Source of the DNA: Hypomesus transpacificus
Lineage: Eukaryota; Chordata; Actinopteri; Osmeriformes; Osmeridae
Direction of reading: 5' to 3'
Assembly: GCF_021917145.1 (NCBI RefSeq)
Contig: NC_061078.1
Span: 8,073,604-8,137,603 of the forward strand
DNA: 64,000 nt
Below the pieces are notes generated by a model. The model searched no databases and was not told the DNA's origin. It was given only the letters and a program-made list of their open reading frames with translations. Every line of letters begins with the position of its first letter. The first letter of the stretch is position 1. The position numbers were made by a program, and so were the translations under genes. Shown here piece by piece: positions 12,301-23,500 of the stretch.

Positions 12301-12703
12301 TGGACAACCGTATATGCAAGTGCTACTTTTTATTCTACCCTGTTTGATTCCATTTCTATGGTTATAATATGACAGCACCTTTGTGATGTTACTTCTCATA
12401 CCTCAAAATATGCACACAATTTCACCTTCCGGATTTTACTTTTAGTATAGCAGATAGATTAAATGTATTATTTTAATATGCTTCTTGAATGTATTCATCC
12501 TTCACCACAACCCACTACATTTTAATTTTTTCCTTCAGTTTGATCCTGCTGGAAGTTGTTCTGCCCCTGCCAATGATCTAAACGATGGCTTTGCTTTCTC
12601 CCCAGAAGCTCACGACGCCTTACACCATTTCTCCTGCAAGATGCTGACCCCTCGCCACTGTACTGGAGCCTGCACCTTTAAACCACCTCTGCTGCCACCC
12701 TAA
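7610..12703 (+). CDS. skor1: SKI family transcriptional corepressor 1 (Skor1/Corl1), complete seven-exon reading frame
   Basis: Skor1 is a neural nuclear corepressor that binds SMADs and the homeodomain factor LBX1. Spliced exons 7610-9334, 10149-10257, 10400-10510, 11297-11371, 11452-11526, 12183-12248 and 12606-12703 give 2259 nt (752 aa) with consistent phases. The SKI/SNO/DAC domain is at about residues 40-135 (YGVPIVSLVIDGQERLC, then CGMITKREAERLCKSF). A SMAD4-binding SAND-like domain follows at about 140-235 (AFDVSHECAWGSRGNF, then NFNSWRRHLKL) with paired Cys and His ligands. The C-terminus is a coiled coil (LRKKLEREFQ, RELSYREEMVQQLQ, QERKARYAIQQKL). The last exon encodes EAHDALHHFSCKMLTPRHC. 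The frame is shorter than human SKOR1 (965 aa as I recall) because the human Gly/Ala-rich tracts are missing. ATG 7610 has a good context (GAGGAATGG) ten bases after an acceptor. I cannot tell the skor1a and skor1b paralogues apart. Confidence 0.95.
10149..10257 (+). CDS. skor1: skor1 coding exon 2 (predicted)
   Basis: The acceptor is a T-rich tract ending ACTATCAG and the donor is CCCAT|GTGAGT. Phase runs 0 to 1 and joins cleanly on both sides. The encoded segment (PCPHPLEIHRLCDPQK...) weakly resembles the human stretch containing CTPEAHEPDKE. A second possible acceptor, CCCTTTAG at about 10167, would break the phase with exon 1. Confidence 0.65.
10400..10510 (+). CDS. skor1: skor1 coding exon 3
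   Basis: The exon starts after TTGTGGCAG and ends GCCAAGG|GTATG, phase 1 to 1. It encodes LHLDVSVEG... and ...KIQEKDMRNMAK(E), matching the order of human LTLDVTG and VEKDIENLARE just before the coiled coil. The fish exon has about 15 extra residues in the middle (LIQCVTGDGPLCSD). Confidence 0.8.
11297..11371 (+). CDS. skor1: skor1 coding exon 4 (coiled coil)
   Basis: The exon runs from GTTTTGCAG to TTAAAAG|GTATTG, phase 1 to 1. It encodes EELQKQLLEQ and VKLRKKLEREFQSLK, the first heptads of the C-terminal coiled coil. Confidence 0.92.
11452..11526 (+). CDS. skor1: skor1 coding exon 5 (coiled coil)
   Basis: The exon runs from GTTTCCTTAG to GTTAGAG|GTCGG, phase 1 to 1. It encodes DNFQDQMKRELSYREEM followed by VQQLQIVR, nearly the same as the mammalian protein. 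Confidence 0.93.
12183..12248 (+). CDS. skor1: skor1 coding exon 6 (coiled coil)
   Basis: A long T/C tract precedes the acceptor GATGCTTAG, and the donor is CTAAAAG|GTAATT. Phase is 1 to 1. It encodes DTLCSELDQERKARYAIQQ and KLK. Confidence 0.93.
12606..12703 (+). CDS. skor1: skor1 last coding exon
   Basis: After TCTCCCCAG the exon encodes EAHDALHHFSCKMLTPRHC and then TGACTFKPPLLPP, with stop TAA at 12701-12703. The Cys/His-rich terminus is a hallmark of SKOR1 proteins. Confidence 0.94.
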
Positions 12704-15700
12704 TGGGCCACAACATTCCACACCTGATCCTAGAACAGCCAAAAAGAAGTGAACATTGAAAAGAAAGGCATCCTCAAGAGGGCACTCACAACATGCTCTT
12801 CTGTGCACCCTTACCAGTTCTGTCACTTGCAAGGTTCAACAACTTACAGACTTAGTATACACCCGGCTGTTTGGATTTCAACATTGAAGTGGATGGAAGC
12901 TATAAAGAGCCTCCATTCAGTTGAACTCTTGAGTCATGGAAGATGCTCCTGAACAGGGGTATTATATGTACCTAACATGTATCCACTGTTGAAATCAAGT
13001 TGTAAAGGTCCCTGGAGCGTCTCTTTGTAACCAATTGCTCTAGGTATCCTGGAAAAATATATGTGGCAATGTGCAATGACTTGTATATCGTGATATTTCA
13101 TGATAAATACAGCTACCATTATTTAATAATGATTTCATCACATTGTGTTTTTACATTTATTAATTTATTAATATTGTATTCATGTTTTTCTGTATTTCTT
13201 ATAATTTGTTCCGAGACATGAAGCAGTGTATTTTATTGATATCAAGCACTTTGAACTGGGATTTTTTCACATTGGAACACAATTCTACTTGAATAAGAAA
13301 CTGTATTGGAAATTTGAGTATTGTGTGGAATGGAAACGGCGTATCAGCACTTACTAGCTCCTCTCCACATCTGATACATAAAATGTATACATTTCAATGT
13401 ATAATGTTTCATCAATCAATTGTCTACGTGTACAAAATGCTCACATAAATCATGATTATAGATTTTTTTTTTCCAACATATAATTGTGTGTTTGACAACA
13501 CTTATGGTTGCGTGTAAAGGTTCAGACTCATAATTTGTACCTACCAGGAAATTAAATCATTGTTGATTTAATGTATTTCTTCTCTTATGTCTTTATTTAG
13601 AATTTTTACATAAATATTGTGCATGGCAAGAGTTGCATAGATAAATGCTATATACTGAAACCAGGAAGCTACATAATTTCAATTGCCATTTTAATGACTC
13701 AACTTTACTTTGTAAAGTTTGTACATTGTGGCATCTTCAATTTAAGATTTCAAATCAAATTGATAGTAATATAACCCACAAAATATATTACCCTCAAAGT
13801 ATTTCTGTGTCCCATCAAGAGTCATTATGATCCATATACTGTATATACCCATATTGGAAATCAATGTAAAATATAATAAAAACAATTAAGCCACTTTTGC
13901 TTTGCCTCTTGCATGAATATATTCCCATTATACAAAAAAATACTGTTTTTACTATTGGTGGAACATGTTCAGGTCCAATACAAAAATATTTCGTAACTGT
14001 TCTTTTTTGAGTGCAAAAAGATCTGTCCTGTGACAAATGGTTACTCAATACTCAGACTCAAGACCCTTTCAGATGTTATTCAGTATCTATTTATTTATTT
14101 GACCCACATCTGCAAGAATAATAACACCCAACAAAAACAACTTTTAATCATGTTGCTGTATCTCATATTTGATATTTGTCATCTTCTCCAGCACCCCTTT
14201 CAGTTTGCATAACAAGTATCTGATGTCCAGTTAAGTTATGATATTTGACAGTCAGTCAGGGGAATTGTGTGGTGGTGAAATCTAATTCTCCTTATATTAA
14301 GCCTAATAGATATTGATTACATGCTCTTCAGATGTCCCTGTGTCCCTAGATACTAGAGAATGAGAGAGATGTTCGCATAATCGCTGTAATGTAGGATGAA
14401 TATTAATTGTCTCTGACTGTAAGTGCTCTCCCCATCAAGGTCCATTTACTTCGTATACTAAAGAGTATTGTGCATTTCCACAATAAACAGTTACACATTT
14501 TACACTGAGATCTAGGTCTTATCAGTCCCTCTGTGTATGTTACTAATGATCATACCCACATAAACACATTTATATTTGCATCACACAATTTTATTTTTCA
14601 TCATTGGAAGGAGAGAGAGAGAGAAATAGACAGAGAGAGAAAGTGCATAATGAGAACATGGCATATAATGGTAATTGACAAATGGTTATGTAAACATCAA
14701 CACACCTATTTGCAAAAGGGCATGCATGCCTCTTCAGTACATTCTGTTAATATAGACAAAAACATCCTTTCAAAGCTGACCAAAACCATTTGGACTGTGG
14801 GTTTTATCTTCATAAAGAAATTCCCTTCGCTTTATCAAGTGTATTGACACAGTCCTATTAACCTAGGACAGAATGATTTCAGATTATTTTTGTACTAACA
14901 AGAACAGATCAAATTGATGTAATAGAATCAAGAACAGAAACGATATGTTAAGTGAATTATGTAATGAAGGTTTATGTACATATTTGAGAGGTTATCAAAT
15001 CCTGTTTGGAAATGTCATGACACAAGATATGACAGCATTGCTAATGGTATCTCTATGATGATTTATGAGGCATTTTAACAATGATCCTTGTTAGCTTGAC
15101 CTGTACCTGTCCTTTCATGCAGCTAAAACATGAATAGTTGGTTGATATAACAACCTTCCTGATAAGTCAAATGTATTTATACTGGATGTGTGTGCAAAGC
15201 ACTTTGTCTGAGAAAAATGCCATTGTGAAAGGATTAATTGTTCATCCCAAGCCACAGCCATGTCATCCAGTCATTTCCATCTTGTTATTTGTATGTGTCA
15301 TTTCAGACTGAACTTATGGAAGCATTATGTCTATTTTGTTAAGGTAGAACCAAATTATGGTTTTGATGACGCCCAACCACAGTCCATCAAGCCAGCTCCA
15401 ATGTTGGTTAGATAAACAAGGGCGCCCTCTGCTGTGCTTTTTCTTTTACACCGTGTTCTTGGTCTTTCTGTGGTCTGCAGGAGAATATCATTCCATGTTA
15501 GTGGGCATACATATTTTGCCATAACCTGCTAACTATAACCGTTAGCCATATCAATTTCTGAGAAGGTACCATTAATTCGGATTCCATTTAAAATGTTTTA
15601 AAGCACAACAGTACATTGTATTGAAGTATAGTGAAATGAAACAAATGGAGAAAACATTATTCACGATCAAACAATTGAAAACTGGTTAGATTATATACTT

Positions 15701-16439
15701 GTGATCACAGATTAAGAACATGTTTTAAAAACTGACAAAAAATACCATATTTTTGCTTTTCTTTCCTCCAACACTTTTATGTACTACAGTGTAGTTTTAC
15801 TAATGTGAGCACATTTTCTAAAGAAGTTCCAAGATTTTGGATTATGAGTTATCTCTCTTCCTAGATGCTAGCTACCTAATAAAGGAATGTTGCCTAAAGG
15901 TTATATTCAAAATGTGCAATGTTTGAGTTCACACTTTGCAGGCCAATTTAGCATAAAGTAGGTTATCTGATGTATCATTGTGAATACTTCTTCTGTTCTT
16001 TTTTTCTTCCATAGCGCCTATGTTTCCCTTAATTCAAACAACGAAAACGCCATTAAATTCCCCATCACCAAGATTCCAAAACTGGTCACTAGAGGCTTTG
16101 TGTGTGCGACCAATGGTTTGTGTTTAGGGACATATTGTGTTTACTTGCGTCTGTAGTAACGTCACACATAGCCTACATTTGAACACTTTTTTGAAAATAG
16201 ATAATATAAGATAAAATAACTATTTGAGAAGTCTGTATAGTTCCACGGGAGGCTGCAAATGTGTATGTTTTTCCAACCTTCTTGGCTCACTATTGTGCTG
16301 TATTGCAATGATAGTCTTGGATTGGATTGTGTCGTGTTGTTATGTGTTGTTTGTAGTTTGTTGGTTGTTGCCGTGTACAACTTGATCGTGGTACTGATCT
16401 TGAAATGAAACAAAAAAAGAAAAACTGTTAACCATTCTG
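12704..16439. other. skor1 3'UTR and skor1-pias1 intergenic DNA
   Basis: No further coding exon is visible. Candidate polyadenylation hexamers for skor1 are ATTAAA 13551-13556, AATAAA 13875-13880 and AATAAA 14482-14487. The DNA is AT-rich with a short GAGA tract near 14610-14640. The open frames inside have no family resemblance. Confidence 0.45.
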
Positions 16440-16516
16440 CCGCGCGCGCTTACGCAGCGTATGCGCAAGTAAGTCATCTGACAGCTCCTCATCGCGCTTG
16501 CGCTAGGAATTGCAAG
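16440..16516 (+). promoter_or_regulatory. pias1: Putative CpG-rich promoter / 5'UTR of pias1
   Basis: A CpG cluster (GCCGCGCGCGCTTACGCAGC, then TATGCGCAAG and ATCGCGCTTGCGC) stands out from the AT-rich flanks just before the pias1 start codon. The TATGCGCA and TTGCGC pieces resemble half-sites of NRF1-type housekeeping promoters. There is no TATA box. The transcription start is not determined. Confidence 0.5.
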
Positions 16517-16540
16517 ATGGCGGAGAGTGCGGAACTGAAG
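16517..16540 (+). CDS. pias1: pias1 exon 1
   Basis: ATG in context CAAGATGG encodes MAESAELK and then the donor GTAAAG, phase 0. Mammalian PIAS1 starts MADSAELK. A 7.5-kb intron follows. Confidence 0.93.
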
Positions 16541-17495
16541 GTAAAGCGCAGCTTAAAATCATTATGAATTGTAAAGGTATTACGCATTTGTATGCAATGA
16601 CAAGTCTTCATCGCTTCTTTTGAAACGCGCCTTGGAATTTGTCAGAATTCTACATTCTGTGAACACAAAAGTAGAACTTTAATGACCCTTGAGCGCGAAA
16701 GCCTGACATAGCCTAATGTTATTGTTGAGACCGTTTTCCTACTGTAGCTTACTGTAGCCTACCTGCCTATTTGCCTCATACTCAGCAGCAAAATAACATT
16801 TATTTCAAACAAGATATATAATGCTAACAATCATTTATTCCAAACCCTCTGTAATTTGTACGAATCTGTGCACAAAAACCTAGTTGACAGTGTTGCAAAA
16901 ATTGGTTAATTAGTTAGCGCCCGTTCTGTCGGACTTGGATAGGACAGTTGAGAGACAGAGAGATGCACTGTTATTGAAGTATCTTAAGCTCGTTTGTTAC
17001 CGAAGTTATGTCAGAAACAAAAAATGCAGAAATTGTCATTCATATTAATGTATTATTATATTTATATTGTCATTTATTATTAACTATAGAACATGTGGAG
17101 TTTTCTGTCAGATGGAGTCATGGGTGTAATTATGTTGTAATGACTGTCCAAATGGCATGAGTCATGGAAGAAATCTTATAGTTTAATACCAATTAAACAT
17201 ATTTCTTGGTGACAAAGACTTGTCCCATGTTAACTCAAAATTTGCACGCAAGTTTTTTTTTGCATGCCTTGGTTTTTCATGTGATGCATTTATTTAACTT
17301 TAGTACTTGTGTACTTTAGTAAACAATTTTTGTTTGCCTGCCCACTGGAGTGAGATAGACTTTCTCTGTCACATGTCCTGTGTTAAGTCACAAAGTTATT
17401 GCATGCCGTACTTCCTGTCTCTTATAGTACATTAAACAAAATGTTGATGCACATTTGTTATGATGCAGACAAGCCTACTTTTCTGTCTGCATATT

Positions 17496-17588
<93 letters not shown>

Positions 17589-20500
17589 CGCACACTAACA
17601 GCTCGCCAGCTAGGCCTAATGCTGAGATTGCCCACTAACCTGCTGTCCTCCTCTAGGAGATTAAGGGTTTTGGAGAAGTGAGATCACACAGACAGTCAGT
17701 GTCTAAGGCTACTGCCAGTGACTCCCAGATACAGATGTGTGATGTATACGTAGGCCAGTGCGATTTACAGAGTCGATTTCCTTCTTATCTAAGGTGGTGT
17801 ATAGTGGCCAAAAGTTCACTAACTGCTTTGTTGTTGACTATTATCAGAGGATTCAAAAGAGCTATATAGAAGTCATCCTAGCTATGCAACACATTTTGTT
17901 TTTTTATTGCGTTTAACTTCAGCAAGCTAGTCAGCTCTGTGAATAATGCAGTAGGTGTGTGGGATTACTTGGTGGTGTATCGATCCACAATTGTACCCCT
18001 TTATATGATCCATTAGTACTACCAGTTTCATTTAGCTACAGTAAGTGTCAATATTATCTGGGGTTTAGCAACGGAAACAGTTTTCCTTTATTAAGATCTT
18101 CATCCACTGTCAAGGGTCTTTTAAATCTTAAATTGCACTTGAGTCTGCAGATGCAGCATTGTGTCTATGGAAAAAGTCCCTGCACTGGAGACTTACTCAT
18201 ACAGGTGGAGGCTTAATAGCGCTGGTAGCAGGGTTAATCCCTAAATGACAGGTCTCTACTTTTGTTATCCACTTGTTCAACACCTAGCTATTTTACTAGT
18301 TAGCTAGTTATTTTCACTGCAGCTGTCTATACTTTATGAAAGTATGAGACATCATGGATGATGACTATTTTCATCTCTTGAACAGCAGTGCAGACAGACT
18401 CAAAAAAGAAGACGGCAAAGTGGGCAAGTTGAGATAACAGATTGTACAGATGGAGTAGCCAAGTTTTGAATTCTGTTGGGACTTATATGAAACCAACATT
18501 CCGTCCCTAAATACTTTCCTTTAGCTTAAGATTTCTCCCAATTCCTTAGTAAAAGTTTGTCTCTGCAGCTATAAATATAAATAAATTTAAGATAAGATAA
18601 ATGGTTTTGTGAGCCCTGATCACCAAATTAGGTAATGAGGATGAGCCTACCTATTTGTCATATTTATTGGTTACAAAAACATGTCTGGATCTAAAGGTCA
18701 AATTAGAAGTGTAAGACAGTAGAAAGAAATGTTCAGGGCAGCCCACCTGACAGGCTTGGTGATGATGATAACAGTGCTGTCGCTAGGTATTTTGTGTTGC
18801 CAATAAAGTAATTGCTAGGTGGTAATAACAATATGCCTCAAAGCTAGGAACATTCAATTTGATTGCGAAATGTATTATGCAAAGCATTTTTATCACAAAA
18901 TCTGAACTTTTCTAATTTGACAATTTTCCACTTGGTCAGGCATTCTACTTGCCTGACCAAAAAGTTAGCTTTTCCCGCACAAGCCATCATTCATTAACGC
19001 TGTGCCCTGGACCATCAATAAATAGGCCACTGTACCCTTCGTTGTTCGTGCAAAGCAAAGTCTTTATGTCATGAACCTTGCTATCCGTTATTCTAGGAGC
19101 GGTAGAGGAACGTTTTGAGTTTGCTGTTTTGAGTCTTTTGACAGGCAGCTGAATATGAAGGGCCAGGACTATATCAGCTCTATGCAGAAGACTTTCTCCT
19201 AACTGGCATCTGTTCCAGTACCTATTTGCAGGTCTCACAGCAGTTTCTCTTCTCAGTCAACCCTCTCTACACCTAAGCTTAAGCTATTACACAACCACAC
19301 ACATCAGACCTAGTTATAGAATATAGTGTTATAGTGTCAAGGCTATTGCCAGATTGGGTTTCTTTAAGTAAATCTGGTGGTTTGAGCATAGGTTTAAGAT
19401 TACATAATCTTTTGGAGGTTTCACTTAAAGGCTTCTATTAGGCTTGTATCTCAGACTATTTTATTAAGCTGTGTTGTTGCAGTTAAAGTTCTATAGACAC
19501 TGCCTGTTTCTCTTCTATGAAGTTGGGTTTAAGATTTGTGTTACTGTGAGATTTTAATAACAAGACCCAGGTTGTGGCTCTCACTCTTTCATTAACTATG
19601 TAGATCAGAAGAAGGTTGATGACTAATAGTAGAACTGAGAAATATTTGCACAAATCACCTTTGCTGTGACCTCAAACTGAGGGACATTACTCCATCCAGC
19701 CTCCAAGAACTACTTAAATAATATTTCCTGATATTTTCAATTGCCTTAGCCAGTGTGAATTAATTTAAACCGGTCAGCCTGATATTCTGTTTCCCGGAAA
19801 AGAAATATACTAACTGTAAAATACCCTTTCACTGCTACCAGGCATATTGATTTATAAGGTTATTGTTTATCACAGTCTGCAGCAAACATTGTTAGAAACA
19901 GAATTATGCAGCAAACATTGTTAGAAACAGAATTCTGCAGCAAACTTTGTTAGAAACAGAATTCTGCAGCAAACATTGTTAGAAACATAATTCTGCAGCA
20001 AACTTTGTTAGAAACAGAATTCTGCAGCAAACATTGTTAGAAACAGAATTCTGGAAAGCACCTTCTGTTTTCTTTTATTTAAAGCCTTTCTCTTGTAGTG
20101 GCCCAACAAGACTTTGGAGAGATGAAAAAGTATGTTTCTCTATGATAATCATTTTAAGACATTTTTTACATCAGCTCAATGTCTCTGCCTTTCCCTCAAC
20201 TCTTTTTTGGCCCACTTTTTTAGATATTCTTCCCTTCCCTCCTTGTAGATGCATGAGGAAAGGGTGGAGGCAAAATGTAGTAGGGATTCACTACCTGCAT
20301 CCAGTTATTAGAAACCAAGATAGCTCCAGGATTTAGAAAGCAGTATTTGCCTATGGTAAGGTGGCATATCTGATCTTCTGCCAGACACCTTCGGGTGCCC
20401 TACATCCATGTCTAAATTGTCTTTAACACTGGGAACAGGAATGTTCCCTCTCATGTCCTCATCTCTTTCTCAGTCATGATGACCTGCATCAAAGTCAGTC

Positions 20501-23500
20501 AGTTATGACAAACAGAAAACAAAACCAGATGCACTGCTGAGTTTGGTATTTGCGTGGATTTGATAATCTCCTCCAAGCCTTGGGGTAGCCAGCCAAAAAG
20601 TTTGGGCAAAGGTGATCCAGGATTTAGACAGCAGAATACAGCAAAGCTCTAGATTACCTAGATAAGAGTCAAAAGCCCTCAGTTTTGGAAACAAGAAGTG
20701 CAGAAAAACCTCTGTGAGAAGGACATGACGTCTACATGATTATTGTTAGATAGTATCACACTTCTATCTGTGAAGTCGCTCCCACAGAACCATAGTCGGG
20801 TTTAACATATCAGCATTCAAAGTAGAGACTGGATGGAGAAATCCAACAGGCCTGTAGTATGAAAACACATAAGAATTGGGCAAGCTTAAATACATTGGCC
20901 ACATTATAAAATCATGGTACAGTGTCTCACTAGAAGCAATGGTAATGGAACATGTTCCAGTCGCTGATGTAGTTGTCCATGATATGCCTTGTTCTTGGGT
21001 GTGTCGCCGTTCATTGGAAATACCTCTGCTTCTTTTTTTGATCAGCCTTTTAGCCGTCAGATAATATCAGTGAAATATCACTTCTGAAAATCACTCACTG
21101 TCAGCTCCCAGCCTTTATAAGTCTGATAGTTTGGCATTCCTTTGGTCAGAATATCAGTGTAGTGTTTCTCTAAAATGCGCCTTGTGCATGTGATTGCATT
21201 TCCGTGTGTTTACAAGTCTAATCACATGGTTTTGTGTGTAAACGGGTGCACACATTTTGACTGGCTTTTGTTCTGGTGTGTAAACACCTGCTGTGTGAGT
21301 GCCAAAGTGTGAGCATTTCAGGAAAGAGCACAAAAAATGAAAATCATTGAACGTTTGCATGGGGTGTCACTGTGTGCCCCCAGTGGGTCGTAATTGTATG
21401 AGTGTGTGTGCTTTGTATGCGCTAGGTGGGAGCTAATGCATTTGTGTGCGTGTGTTTGAGTGTGTGTTTGAGGATTGTGCATTTGTCCTATCGTATGTGT
21501 GTTTGCTGGCCTGTTTGCTGCTGAGTCCCTATTCCCCCTGATAATGAAATGTGAGTTTATTGCTACACTGCAGTCATGTAGCTCAGTGCTTCTCCTGAAA
21601 GATGAAATGGCCCATTCAAAGACAGTGGACTGTTCTGCCAAACCCAGCAGCCACAGTCCAGATTCACACCTTTAAACTCAATTTTGTTCCCTGTCTCTTT
21701 TTAATATGACTATGCTGTTGATCTGCATGGTTACCGTAGCTGCAGAGCAGTGGACTGGGAACAGGTGTGTGCGTGTGTATGTATACATGATTGTATGTAC
21801 TCTTAATGGCCGGATTTCCCAGATTCGTTAAGAAGCTCTTAACGCTAAGAGCTTCTTAGGAACGTTCTAAAAACGCTCTAGAGTGCTCTTAGAACGCTTC
21901 TAAGAAGCTCTTAGCTTTAAGAGCTTCTTAATGAATCTGGGAAACCCGGCCAATGTGGATTAGTGAGAGTTGGTTGTGCTTGTCTATCAGTGCATGTAGT
22001 ATCCTATGTGTGTGTGTGTGTGTGTGTGTTAATAACAATCTAAGCCTCTGTTTAGTGATTTAGTATCATGATTGAGCCCCCCTGTCATCCCCTCTTTTCT
22101 ATCTCTCTCCCTCTCTTTCTCTCTGTCAAATCCTTTTTTCTCTTTTCTCTTTCCCCTTATCTCACTAAAGAACATGCCTATATGAAAAGACTCTTAAACG
22201 GCAATGTTAACTTATAAGCATAAGTGGCAAGCACAGAGCTTGCCACTCAGTGTTTGTACTGTAAACTGTGGCTGTTGGGTGGAGCTAACACTACTAGGCA
22301 CGGCTTGTGCCAAGCTGTCACTGCAGACTAGACACACATGAATGCATACAGTTACACTAACAAGCATATGTACAAGCATACAGATTCAATGAAGATGAGC
22401 CCCATGTTGGGATATTCATTGAGTTTTTCTCTGACCAAAGTTTCTGTGCAGTTTGTCTCTCTCATTTGTTTTGTTGGCCTATATCTGTATACTATGTGTG
22501 TGTTTCTCTTTGTGTTTATGATCATGTGTGGAGTGTTCAAGTAGGTGTGCTAAGCTGTTGTTTATCCGGCATCTGTCAGGGGATAACTTATATGAAGTCA
22601 CACCACACCTCACATGGACTTCCCATTAAAGGTGTGCATGTGTGGATGTGTGTGTATGTGCACACATCTCCCAGCATGTGCCTCTGCTATTTGATTGCAT
22701 TAACGAGGCTACATAACGTGCGAGTGTGTATGCATACATGGTTGATGTTCTTTTGCGTGTGTGCTTGTCTGCATAATCTTTGTTTTACTGAGGGGAGGCC
22801 TTGAATATTTTCCATAACAGAGCACACAGCTTCTGCCTGTACTGTCACTTCTTATCCAACACACACACAAACACACACCACACACACACCACACCAAAGC
22901 TCGCTTAACTACATATTTCACTACACACGTAAACCTCTTTTCTCTCTCTGGACATGGTGCTCTTGTCTTTCTTCCTCTTTCTCTCTCTGGGGTATTTTTA
23001 CCACTCTGTCTCTCGCACTGTCTGTCTGTCTCACTTTCTCTCTCTTATAGCTTCTTATAGTCTTTAATTTTATAGCATAATCTGCAATGTGAAGATGGCC
23101 TGCTTTAAAGCCAAAGAGCACATCGCTTGATTTACATTTACAACAGACAGTTTCACCGTCTTTGGAACGTCAACGGAAACTGCCAACAATCTTCAGTATG
23201 CACTACACAAAGATGTTTAGGACAATCAGTGTATTCATATGTATGTATATATATGTAATATTTAAAAAAAAAAATCCTTCTGGAATAATACGCCACTTAA
23301 TAGTCTTGAGATGCTGTTGGAGGTAAAATGTGTCATTTGCATCCAATTAGCTCGGGAATGAATAGGAGCTCCTTTCTGTTTGGTTCCATTCTCCAGGGTT
23401 AGGCGAGTGGAAATCTCATAGGTCAGAACAGCAGTAAAATGAAATTCGACGGTGAAACATAATTTCTTCACCTGGAGGGAGAACGTTGATTCTAGACAAT

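Noticed and set aside
17399..17638. 79-residue frame with SLSLSLSL and HTHTHTHT
   Set aside because: Translation of the CT/CA microsatellite.
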